Assembly: GCA_024275015.1 (NCBI GenBank)
Contig: JAJRZW010000047.1
Span: 1-36,327 of the forward strand
Origin: Deltaproteobacteria bacterium
Lineage (GTDB): Bacteria; Desulfobacterota; Desulfobulbia; Desulfobulbales; JAJRZW01
DNA: 36,327 nt
Direction of reading: 5' to 3'
Shown: positions 1-8,200 of the stretch, piece by piece
Layout: each line of letters opens with the position of its first letter
Numbering within the stretch: the stretch's first letter is position 1
Notes under the pieces: generated by a model
The model's database searches: none
The model's input: only the letters and a program-made list of their open reading frames with translations
Told to the model about the DNA's origin: nothing
Position numbers and translations under genes: made by a program

Positions 1-268
1 AAGAGAACCAGCATCAACACCCCGGTTGCCACATCTTTCTGCAGGGTGATGATTCCGAGGATGGGGGCGATAAAGCCAAAGGTGCAGGCCCCGGCCAGAA
101 AGCCGTAACCAAGACCTGAAACCAATGCCCCAAGCGGCCCCTGCATCCTGAAACGCCGAGGGCGTTGCCGGTGGCCGGGCATACCGGAGGGCGGAAAAGG
201 GTCCAGGCGACATAAAGAAGCAGCGCCCCCACCGCCGCCTGCCAAAAGGGACCGACATCGCCCAGCAT
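1..268 (-). pseudogene. CcdA/DsbD-like membrane protein fragment, frameshifted, runs off left edge
   Basis: Read leftwards from a possible ATG at 268, the first frame gives a hydrophobic stretch (WQAAVGALLLYVAWTLFRPP). The similarity then continues in another frame, which contains GPLGALVSGLGYGFLAG followed by ACTFGFIAPILGIITLQ and runs out of the window at base 1. The change of frame falls at about 150-170. The Gly-rich helix with a Cys-Thr pair and Pro is reminiscent of the transmembrane region of CcdA/DsbD cytochrome c biogenesis proteins, which move reducing equivalents across the membrane. The family is inferred from this short stretch only; another small-TM transporter is possible. Together with the broken RND gene beside it, this suggests a decaying locus rather than a functional gene. 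Confidence 0.45.
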
Positions 269-331
269 GCGGCCGGCGGCGGGCGTCGGGATGTCAGATC
301 CCCGAATTATGCCAGTGTTCTTAACCCGTGT

Positions 332-359
332 ACGTTCACGTTAACGTGCACGTGAACGT
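332..359. promoter_or_regulatory. nested perfect palindrome between two pseudogenes
   Basis: ACGTTCACGT (332-341) is repeated in inverted form as ACGTGAACGT (350-359) around 8 bases. Two further self-complementary blocks are nested in it: CACGTTAACGTG (337-348) and ACGTGCACGT (344-353). No T-run follows on either strand, so it is not a typical intrinsic terminator. A dimeric repressor operator upstream of the CcdA-like fragment, or a relic of a regulatory site downstream of the RND gene, would both fit. Function is inference. Confidence 0.4.
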
Positions 360-393
360 GTTGGAAAACGCCTCCGCGGTCATTGCCGGCAGA

Positions 394-2017
394 TCATGGT
401 TTTCCATCAACACTATACGCAAACATGGGAATATAGACCAAGGTCAGAACAGTGCCGACCAGCAGGCCGCCAATGGCAACATCCGCCAATGGTGATAATT
501 TTTCCAGTCCCACCGCCCATTCAAGGGCGATGGGGAGCATCCCGGCGATGGTGCCGAAGGCGGTCATCAATACCGGGCGGAAACGCACCCGCACCGATTC
601 CACTGCCGAGTCAAATGGGGATTCTCCCCCGGCCCGGTGCTGCTGATAGAAGTCGATCAACAGGACCGAGTTCTTGATGATGATCCCGACCATGCTCGGC
701 ATACAGCTCGGTTTATTGAAGCTGAGCATTCCCCAGGAGGCGCCGATCATCGATAATGGCAGAACCAGGATCATGACCACCGCCATCCGGGTGGAATGAT
801 AGATGGCCACCAGGCAGAGAAGGAAGAGGACAATACCAATGCTGATCGCCTTGATGATCCGCGAGAAGCTGTCCTTCATCTGAAAGATATCGCCCTGCTG
901 ATCGATTTTCACCCCGGTTATTCCCGCCTGTTTAACCGCCCTGACCGTATCGGCGGTCATGGTCGAGATGGGCCGGGTGCGGCGATAACCAGAGACATCC
1001 ACGGAATAAAGCATGCGGTTTCTCTCGATCTTGTTGGCGGTAAAGCCGTAGGTGATCTTCGCCAGGGTGGCAAGCGGCACCGGCCCCCTGGCGGTCTGGA
1101 TGGGGATCATGGCCAGGTTCTCAAGTTTGCCGTCAAAACCGTGGTCGAAATAAAGACAAACGAATTGGGTATCCATGGAGACCATGGTTACCGGAGGGTG
1201 CCACCGGGATCCCGGCCAGGGGTAATTGGGCGGCAATGGCGGTCGGGGTCATGCCGTAAAGAAGGGCCCGGTTGCCATCGATCTCAAGCCTTGCCTCGGT
1301 GAAATCGTTGTCCCAGCTGGTATTTACCGAAGAAAACCCCTTCACCTTCCTTATGGCCGTTGCCGCCTTTTCCGCCGCCGCCGGGAGCAGATGATAGTCC
1401 TCGGCGTAAATCCGGGTATCCACCGGCGCCTTGATACTGCTCATGGGGGTGGCGCCGAAATCGTAAACATCCACCGCCTTGACGTTTTTAAGTGCCATCA
1501 ACCGGTCGCGGATCTCGTCTTCCAACTGCCAGATATTCTTTTTGCGCTCAAAACGATTGACGCAGTTGATGGTCATCTTCGCCTCCGACGGCAGGGAACC
1601 GGAACCAAACGACACCCCCCCCGGTTCGGAGCCGAAGGTAACGGAACTCATCACCACCTCGGGACGGCCATGCAGCCATTTAAGAAACGGGGTGAGGCGG
1701 CGCTCGGCCTCGTCCACCGTCTCGTTGGCGGAAAACTTCACATGGGCCTTGATGATTCCGGTATCCATGGGCGGCATCAGGTCCCTGCCGATAACCGGCA
1801 TGATATTTCTCACGCTTAAACCCAGAACCAGGATCACCCCGACGGTCATGGCCACCCTTCTCAGCGCCGACCAGCGACCGTGGGAAAATTTGATAATGGC
1901 GACATAGGGGCCGATCAGGCGGCCAAAGGTGTTTTCGTATAATCTTTCAAGCCATAACTCCACCCGCGTCTTCCCGTGCCCCTTGCGGTAAAGATAAAAG
2001 CAGAGGCTGGGGATAAA
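394..2017 (-). pseudogene. RND efflux pump permease, C-terminal half, frameshifted and 5'-truncated
   Basis: Two minus-strand frames together encode the second half of an RND (AcrB/MexF-like) inner-membrane proton-driven exporter. The upstream part (2017 down to about 1135) starts inside the conserved helix FIPSLCFYLYRKG, then gives the second periplasmic porter region, including GRDLMPPMDTGIIKAHVKF. The downstream part (to 394) gives ARGPVPLATLAKI, the C-terminal helices (IGIVLFLLCLVAIYHS, VLMTAFGTIAGMLPIAL) and the stop. The frames meet at about 1135-1138, in a run of four A on the plus strand. The helix near MPSMVGIIIKNSVLLIDF looks several residues shorter than usual. The N-terminal half is absent: at 2018 the gene abuts a dispersed repeat. 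No membrane-fusion or outer-membrane partner is seen in the window. It is almost certainly non-functional. Confidence 0.85.
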
Positions 2018-2131
2018 GGTTGGCCAAAACAAGTTTCGGCCAACCTTTCGATTTCACCGGGGTTTTCAACCCGGCAAAATCGGCGGCGCGGACATCAGCC
2101 GCGTACAGTCCGTTTTTCAACGGACTGTTAT
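2018..2131. repeat. dispersed hairpin repeat, copy A (truncated at one end)
   Basis: It contains the hairpin GGTTGGCC...GGCCAACC (2018-2025/2038-2045), a middle imperfect palindrome (about 2048-2082), a GC-rich hairpin (about 2083-2102), and ACAGTCCGTT/AACGGACTGT (2105-2129). The same block order is seen in copies B, C and D. The left end stops exactly where the RND homology starts, and the right end is where the DUF4143 remnant starts. The copy therefore marks a rearrangement junction. Its outer arm, present in copies B-D beyond GGTTGG, is missing here. Confidence 0.85.
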
Positions 2132-2321
2132 TGTCCGGGACGAAATCATCTATCCGCTGGAATTCAAGAAGTCCGCCTCGATTGATAAGAAAGACATCAG
2201 GCACTTCACGGTGCTGAACAGGCTGAAGAAAGAAACAAGCCCGGGCGGGGTGATATCACTTGGCAGGAAAATCATGCCCGTTACGGACAGCGTCATGGCG
2301 ATTCCGGTGGCGGCTCTTTGA
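2132..2321 (+). pseudogene. C-terminal remnant of a DUF4143 ATPase
   Basis: The plus frame ending with TGA at 2319-2321 reads IIYPLEFKKSASIDKKDI, then a segment with VLNRLKKETSPGGVISLGRK, and ends in MAIPVAAL. This matches the end of the DUF4143 region of prokaryotic AAA-type ATPases, a restriction-endonuclease-like fold with its E-x-K core (EFKKS). Nothing of the ATPase part precedes it, because repeat copy A lies immediately upstream. A complete but different member of the same family follows 113 bases downstream. The remnant is therefore a relic of a second, related gene and not a piece of the intact one. Confidence 0.75.
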
Positions 2322-2327
2322 GCCTGA

Positions 2328-2343
2328 TTTTATGGACACCCCC
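2328..2343. repeat. solo copy of the transposon-like end sequence
   Basis: TTTTATGGACACCCCC is one substitution and one base-length difference away from the outer part of the 20-bp inverted repeats at 3613-3632 and 3905-3924. It lies seven bases after the stop of the DUF4143 remnant, in the same orientation as the right-hand repeat (3905-3924). The intact DUF4143 gene is therefore bracketed by it and the inverted copy at 3613. Confidence 0.55.
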
Positions 2344-2379
2344 TTTTAACACACATACCCCAAAGAACGAACATTGTAC

Positions 2380-2407
2380 TTGACAGCCTGCTGGCCCAGT
2401 CGATAAA
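2380..2407 (+). promoter_or_regulatory. candidate sigma-70 promoter for the DUF4143 ATPase
   Basis: TTGACA (2380-2385) is followed after 16 bases by GATAAA (2402-2407), 26 bases before the ATG at 2434. The -35 match is perfect and the -10 is fair. This is sequence similarity only. Confidence 0.4.
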
Positions 2408-2433
2408 ATCAATGCAAATTAATAATTGGCGTT

Positions 2434-3594
2434 ATGGATATGCATGGATATATTCAGAGGTTTGCTGAGTTTAAGTTAAACCGGGCCCTGGCTCGCTCTC
2501 CGACTGTGGCTATTCTTGGTCCCAGGCAGTGCGGGAAGTCAACGCTGGCTAAAAAAATGCTGGAAACCGTTCCTGCTGTTTATCTTGACCTGCAAAATCG
2601 AGTTGACCGGAACAAGTTGACAGAACCGGAGCTTTTCTTTGATCGTCACCGCGATACTCTCATCTGCCTTGATGAGATTCAACTCCTGCCGGAATTTTTT
2701 TCAATACTCCGGTCGGAAATTGACAGAGATCGAAGGCCAGGCAGGTTTTTGATCCTGGGGTCAGCGTCGCGGGATCTTATAAAACAGTCCACGGAGTCAT
2801 TGGCCGGTCGTATTTCCTATATTGACCTCACGCCATTTCTGCTCAGTGAGTTGAGGGATGTTTCAAACTGGTCTGATGTCTGGTTGCGTGGCGGTTTTCC
2901 CGAAAGTGTTCTGGCAGAAAATGACCCGGACAGTTTTGACTGGCGTCTGGATTTTATCAGGACATTCATGGAAAGGGATATTCCTGCCCAGGGGTTCAAT
3001 ATTCCCATTCCGGTGATTGAGCGTTTATGGTTGTTACTGGCTCATTATCACGGTCAGACAGTCAATTACCATAAGCTGGCGGCAGCGGCAGATATCTCGA
3101 TTCCTACCCTGAAAAAATATCTTGCCATCCTTGTGCAGACATACATGGTGCGCTTGTTGCCACCGGCGACAACCAACCTTAAAAAAAGATTGGTAAAGTC
3201 CCCCAAGATTTATTTGCGTGACAGTGGAATCCTGCACGCACTTCTTAATATTGAGAGCTACGATAATCTGTTGGCAAATCCTGTTGCCGGAGCATCATGG
3301 GAAGGTTTGATGATTGAAAATATTATCGCTGAACATGATCGCCTGCACCCGTCTTTCCTGCGAACATCCAACGGCGCCGAAGTAGACCTGCTCATGGAAC
3401 AGGGAGGACAACGGTACCTTTTTGAATTTAAACTTTCAAAGGCTCCCAAGCCTTCACGGGGTTTCTATGAATTGGTTGCCGATCTCCAGCCGGCATCATC
3501 CTGGGTGATTGCTCCCGTTGAAGAATCATACGAAATAAGAAAAAATATTGTTGTCTGTTCGCCGGAACATTTAAAAAATGAGTTCAATCCTTGA
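2434..3594 (+). CDS. AAA-type ATPase with C-terminal DUF4143 domain
   Basis: This is an intact 386-residue protein of the widespread ATP-binding/DUF4143 family. Residues 20-130 form the ATPase core, with P-loop GPRQCGKST (29-37) and Walker B ICLDEIQLLP. The sensor region follows as ILGSASRDLIKQS. The C-terminal part has a winged-helix-like segment (YHKLAAAADISIPTLKKYL) and the DUF4143 nuclease-like fold with SNGAEVDLLMEQ and YLFEFKLSK, which resembles a D-E-x-K core. The family is abundant in anaerobes and mobile neighbourhoods; its biological role is not settled. The start has a putative promoter at 2380 but only a weak ribosome site. Flanking copies of a TTTTATGGAC-type end sequence and an adjacent remnant of a paralogue suggest acquisition by transfer. 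Confidence 0.9.
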   Translation: MDMHGYIQRFAEFKLNRALARSPTVAILGPRQCGKSTLAKKMLETVPAVYLDLQNRVDRNKLTEPELFFDRHRDTLICLDEIQLLPEFFSILRSEIDRDRRPGRFLILGSASRDLIKQSTESLAGRISYIDLTPFLLSELRDVSNWSDVWLRGGFPESVLAENDPDSFDWRLDFIRTFMERDIPAQGFNIPIPVIERLWLLLAHYHGQTVNYHKLAAAADISIPTLKKYLAILVQTYMVRLLPPATTNLKKRLVKSPKIYLRDSGILHALLNIESYDNLLANPVAGASWEGLMIENIIAEHDRLHPSFLRTSNGAEVDLLMEQGGQRYLFEFKLSKAPKPSRGFYELVADLQPASSWVIAPVEESYEIRKNIVVCSPEHLKNEFNP

Positions 3595-3612
3595 GGGCAA
3601 CAGGAGGCAACA

Positions 3613-3924
3613 GGGGACGTCCATAAAATTATGAATTTCCCATGACGGTTGGCGATGGGTAGCGGGCCGGTCTGCAGCAGGAGATGAAAATGATTCGGAA
3701 TATGCGCCAGGCAAAACAGGAGGTGGACGTTTCGATCAGGCGCTTGCCAGGTCGTGTGACAAAGTTACGGCCAGCGTCATCCCGGAAGACACCGGTTCCG
3801 CTCAATCCCCCGGCAGATAATATGATACAGTGCTCCGGATGCGTCAATACGGGCTTTGCGTGGCATTCCACTGCAATAGCATGGGCTGCCTCACCGACAA
3901 ACTTATAATTTTATGGACGTCCCC
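3613..3924 (-). mobile_element. 312-bp inverted-repeat-bounded element with decayed RAYT transposase
   Basis: Perfect 20-bp inverted repeats (3613-3632 and 3905-3924) bound the segment. The left one reads GGGGACGTCCATAAAATTAT. The interior is a broken transposase reading frame on the minus strand. An end sequence similar to these repeats recurs alone at 2328-2343. Palindromic ends are unexpected for Y1/IS200-type transposases, which act on hairpins. The repeats may instead be remnants of two flanking elements, or a non-autonomous derivative. The element begins 18 bases after the DUF4143 ATPase stop. Confidence 0.6.
3634..3866 (-). pseudogene. REP-associated tyrosine transposase (RAYT, Y1_Tnp) remnant
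   Basis: From ATG 3866 the minus strand reads MPRKARIDASGALYHIICRG and then IERNR, the characteristic start of RAYT/Y1 single-strand transposases. It hits a stop soon after. Homology resumes in a second frame (FRDDAGRNFVTR...LIETSTSCFAW) and then in a third frame with HIPNHFHLLLQTGPLPIA. This last piece holds the His-x-His metal-binding motif of HUH enzymes (NHFHLLL). At least two frameshifts are needed, and everything after this point, including the catalytic Tyr helix, is deleted. A functional RAYT would mobilise short palindromic repeats of the REP type. Such repeats are frequent in this window, but this copy cannot be active. Confidence 0.8.
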
Positions 3925-3950
3925 CTTCCGCCCGTAACTTAACGCCAGTT

Positions 3951-3981
3951 TTCCCGCCGCGCCCTCGGGACGCGGCGGGAA
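3951..3981. terminator. strong GC hairpin between 3' end of lipoprotein gene and RAYT remnant
   Basis: TTCCCGCCGCG (3951-3961) pairs perfectly with CGCGGCGGGAA (3971-3981) around a 9-base loop. It lies 33 bases beyond the stop of the minus-strand lipoprotein gene. No U-tract follows on the minus strand, so it may act as an mRNA-stabilising stem rather than an intrinsic terminator. Confidence 0.45.
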
Positions 3982-4013
3982 AGTGACAAAAGAGTCAAGT
4001 CAATCAAAGGGGC

Positions 4014-4933
4014 TTAATCCTGAATACACCGGACACCAAAGCCGAACGCACGGTAGAAGCTGCCCAATTGGGCTAAGTTGCTGCCGAAGTACAAGTATTT
4101 GGCAACATTGCCATCGACCGAGCTGCTCCAGTAGTAACCGATGCTGCCTACGCCCATGAACGTGCCATCGGAAAAGTAGCGGTAGCCTGCCGACACAAGC
4201 TTCAGAGGTGAGGCAAAGGCACCGGCATCATCATTACTGTCCCACGAAGCCCTTTCCGTATCCCACTCGATGGCGGTCGGCAGCCGGAAACCGGCCGGAC
4301 AGGGGTTGTTGGTTCCGCTGACTCCCTGCCAGAGATTATCATTTTGCGGGCTCCGCCAATCATAGGGTGAGCCGGGTGCAAGTATAAATTTGCCATGGCC
4401 GGGAACATCGCTACTGCTGAGAGTCGCAGTGGTTGCACTGGTTCGCTTCTCGTGACCGTCGGTGCCCCGGCCCCATTGGTAGAGATCGCCATAAGCGGCT
4501 GTATCCGTCAAACCTGTCGCCACCTGGCTGGCGCCGAGATTACGATCCATCCATACCCGGCCGGTGGCTGATGTGACAATGCCCGCCATTATTGTCACCG
4601 TGTCGGCAGCGCTGTCCACTGTTCCGTCATTAACAATAAGCTGCGCCACATAAATGCCGACCACATCCGCAGTAAAGGTGGGAGAGACCACGGCAGGGTC
4701 TGAAAGAGCAGCGCTGTACCGGTCGGCACGGAAGTCAACGACCAGCTGTAGGTGAGAGAATCGCCGTCAGCGTCCGTGCTGCCGCTGCCGTCAAGGGTTA
4801 CGGTCGCGCCCGTGGTCACTGACTGGTCAGGCCCGGCGTCGGCCACCGGGGCACCTCCCCCCCCTCCGCCACAACCGGACAACATGAAAACAGATAAAAA
4901 CAAGACCGTTAAAACGGAAAAACTTTTCATCAT
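4014..4933 (-). pseudogene. lipoprotein with PKD-like and FISUMP-type domains, frameshifted
   Basis: The gene starts at ATG 4933 behind a good GAGGAGGT site. A signal peptide ends in a lipobox (LSGC, Cys21), so the product would be a surface or periplasmic lipoprotein. A PKD-like Ig domain follows (APVADAGPDQSVTTGATVTL, then DADGDSLTYSW). The frame is lost at about 4705-4712 and resumes at 4691 with SPTFTADVVGIYVAQLIVND. The remaining 200 residues look like a Fibrobacter-succinogenes-major-paralogous (FISUMP) domain: GRVWMDRNLGASQVAT, DLYQWGRGTDGHE, CPAGFRLPTAIEWDTE, YYWSSSVDG, FGFGVRCIQD. One base deleted (or two inserted) explains the break. An 8-base G run (minus strand, 4857-4864) right after the lipobox is a second slippage-prone site. 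The role is probably cell-surface binding, by family analogy only. Confidence 0.8.
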
Positions 4934-5152
4934 AATACCTCCTCAAAAATCGAAAACTTGATGACTGCGTAACAGATCATCGGCACCTGGTAAACTGGCC
5001 AATACCAGAGCAAGGTGGGTATCGAGTTACCCCAACTAGGCGAGTACACAATACCCAATTATTGTCAACCTGACTGACGCGACCCTGGTTGACGATTAAA
5101 ACTAATCTAGCCGAAAAAAATCAAGGCAAAGAGAGCGCGTCCGTGCGCCCCT
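4934..5152 (-). promoter_or_regulatory. leader/promoter region of the lipoprotein gene
   Basis: No gene is visible in this 220-base stretch. On the minus strand it offers a TTGACA (5068-5063) with no convincing -10 partner, and a hairpin CTGGTA/TACCAG (4987-4992 and 5003-5008) with a GC-rich loop, about 55 bases before the lipoprotein start. I compared it by eye with common riboswitch cores and recognised none. Confidence 0.3.
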
Positions 5153-5182
5153 CTAACAGTCCGTTTCCCAACGGACTGTTAG
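5153..5182. repeat. solo REP-like hairpin, also possible terminator of the helicase gene
   Basis: CTAACAGTCCGTT (5153-5165) and AACGGACTGTTAG (5170-5182) form a perfect 13-bp stem with a TCCC loop. This is the same unit found at the outer end of the long repeats (for example 2105-2129 and 13363-13386). It lies 33 bases past the helicase stop on the minus strand, where it could halt transcription or protect mRNA ends. No U-tract follows. Confidence 0.7.
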
Positions 5183-5215
5183 GCCCTTCGGTGATCATAA
5201 AAGCGACCCAGGTTT

Positions 5216-8200
5216 TCACCCGCCCCGGCGGTTTTCCTCAAACATCTCAACCGGCATAGGGTACCGCAACCGCCAGACCATCCGGATCGGCCTCTCGCTT
5301 TCATAACTTACCCGGTCCGCCGGGCCGAGATAGACAAACGGCAGGGTGCAGCCGTTACGCTTTTTCTGGTCGCGGGCAAAGATCAGCACAGTGTATCCCC
5401 TTTCCCGGTGGTTGATCAGATTCTGGCCGGATTTCGATTGCTGCGTGGTGTTGGATTGCGACTCCCAGTGCAATAGTTCCCGGCTCATGGGGTAGTCGGC
5501 ATACATGGTGCTGGGAGAAAACTCCTTTTCCGTCTTTTGAAAGGTAATCAGAAGGACATAAGCCTTGAGATCATTAAAATGCAAAACCCCTATGCCCCGC
5601 TGGCCGGATGAAGAGAGAGTGGCGCGGCCGAGGGCCGCCTGAATATCCTTGATTCCAAAGCTTGCGTGCAGTTCAAGCGCACAGGAAAACGGCAGATCAG
5701 GGACAATACCTGCGACAGGGGTCTCCGCCTCGGCCCAGTCCAATATCTCGTCCAGGTCATTAAGTATGGATGGGTTCCTGCTCAGACTCCTGAACGAATC
5801 ATCGAGGCAATCCATACCGAGACGCGACCCGGTCTCCGCCCACAGGCGATAATGAATTGCCGTTGCCTCGGCCCCGGCCGCCTCCATAGCATTGTCCACC
5901 TCCCCGCGGCCAAGCATGGCAATAACCCGACGCAGCCTGGCGATCTCGGCAGGGCCGGAGACAAAGGCAGCTCTGACCAGGGATTTTTTAAGCCGGGCAA
6001 GATCAGGGGCAACGGGAGGCGGTGCCATCTGCGCCCTGGCCTTCCAGCCGCTCCAGCTTTCCGCCATCAATAACCGCTCCGGTTCATAGTCGTGATAGCG
6101 GACAAAATTGCCGAAATTGAGCGTCTGTCCCGTCTCGGAAACAAAAGTCTGTATGCGTTCCGGCACCTGGGTCGCGAGATTGCGCAGGTTGGCCCTGATG
6201 TTTTCCAGAACATAGCGCCGGGAAATACGATCAAACTGGATGGAACAGCCCGCCGGCAGGTGGGGAAAATTGTTTTCCGCCTCGCGGTCAATGGCGTAAC
6301 GGTGTTTGGGCAGCAATGCCTTCAGCTTGAGATCAAGACGGTAGCGGCGATGCACCTGACCGACAAAATCAAGGACAGTCAAACATTCCTTGCCCGGCGC
6401 GTGACGCAGCCCTCGTCCCAGTTGCTGAAGAAACACGGTCAAGCTCTGGGTGGGGCGCAGAAAGAGGACGACATTTATCTCCGGGAGGTCGATACCCTCG
6501 CTCAATTTATCCACGGTAAACAGGAAGGTAAGCCTGCCTTCCTTCAAATCGTCAAGCATGGCGCCGCAATCGGCACTATCTACGTCGGAAACAAAGGCCG
6601 CCGAGGCAATCCCCCGCTCGTTGAACATCTCCGCCATGAAACGCGCGTGTTTTATCGAGACACAAAACCCAACCCCCTTGACCGCATCAAGGTTGGGCTC
6701 ATACCGGCGCAAGGCGGAACAGATCACATCCAGCCGTTGCCTTGCCTGGATATGAGCGCCGGTATAGACCTTCTCAAGCTCCCGGTCGTCGTAGCGGCCA
6801 TGTTTCCAGAACCGGTCTTCGTTGATGGCCACCGGATCGGCCACGCCAAAATAATGAAACGGACAGAGCAATTTCTCTTCCAGGGCTTCAGGAAGCCTGA
6901 TCTCGGCCGCAAAACGATTACCGAAGTCCGCGGCCACGTTTTTGCCATCGAGCCGTTCCGGGGTGGCTGTCAAACCCAGGAGGATCTCCGGGGCAAAATG
7001 ATCGAAAACAGGACGATAGCTGGCAGCAGTGCCGTGATGAGCCTCATCGACCACGATATAGTCATAAAAATCGCGGCCAAGCTGTTGCCAGAGCCGTCGA
7101 TTCGCGAGCATCCCAACCGAACAGAAAAGGTGGTCAAAACACTCCGCCTGATAGGGGCCCACCAACAACTCACCAAAATTGTGGTCCCGCAAGACGTTCC
7201 TGAAGGTCGCCAGGGCCTGCTGTAAAATCTCCTGACGGTGGGCAATGAACAGCATCCGGGCCTGGCCTTTGCTCCGTTCCCGAAAACGCTGGTAGTCAAA
7301 GGCGGAGATCACCGTTTTGCCGGTTCCGGTCGCGGCGATCACCAGGTTACGCCTGTTATTGTGAACCCGGCGTTCCCGCTCCAGGGCTTCGAGTATCCTT
7401 TCCTGAAAAGGATGGGGGGTCAGGTCAAAAAAAACCGTTGCCTGCCAGGCGCCGGAACTCCGGGCCCGGGATATGGCCATGCGCAAGGTGGTTGCGTCGT
7501 CTGGATCAAAAGGGACGAACTCGCGGCTGTTCCAATAAGTCTCGAACTCGGCGGTAAACTTTTCAAGAATATGCCCCATGTCCTGAGCGGTTACTTTCAG
7601 GTTCCACTCCAGACCACTGGTTATCGCCGCCTGCGACATATTGGCCGAACCGATATACGCGGTCGAAAAACCGGACAGACGCCGGAAATGGTAGGCCTTG
7701 GCGTGCAGACGGGTCCTTTTCGTGTCGTATGAAATCCTCACCTCGACATTGGGCATGGCCGCCAGCCATTCAACCGCCGGAGCGTCCGAGGCACCCATGT
7801 ATGAAGTCGTAATCAGGCGCACCGGCACCTCCCGGTCGCGCAGGTCCTCAAAGCCCGGCATCAACAACCGCAGGCCAGACCATTTGATAAAAGAGACCAG
7901 GATATCAACCGAGTCCGCGGAGCGTATCTCCTCCAGCAGTTCATGGACAAGCTGGGGTTCGCTTGGTGAGCCGGTAAACAGGCTGCTGGTGGCAATGGGG
8001 GTCCGTGGCCGGGGAATCCCGGGGGAGGAATAATTGGGAGGGGTTATTTCCAGAAGCAGGGCCTTTTGGGCGGCAACCAATTTGTGTGCATTGAGATGCC
8101 CCATGTTTTCCGCATCGGCGAGAAGATCAATAATACGGTTACACAGGGCCAGGCGCTTTTCCGGCCGCGTCTGGCAGCGAAGCGCCTGCGCCACCACCCT

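Noticed and set aside
3951-3981. Definite intrinsic terminator
   Set aside because: The stem is strong, but neither strand has a T-run after it; kept only as a possible stem.
4857-4864. G8 run as the cause of the lipoprotein frame loss
   Set aside because: The frame is continuous from the start codon through the G8 run and into the PKD-like domain; the break is about 150 bases downstream.
6092-7225. 377-codon plus-strand frame opposite the helicase
   Set aside because: Shadow of the helicase/DUF3427 gene; no recognisable domain.
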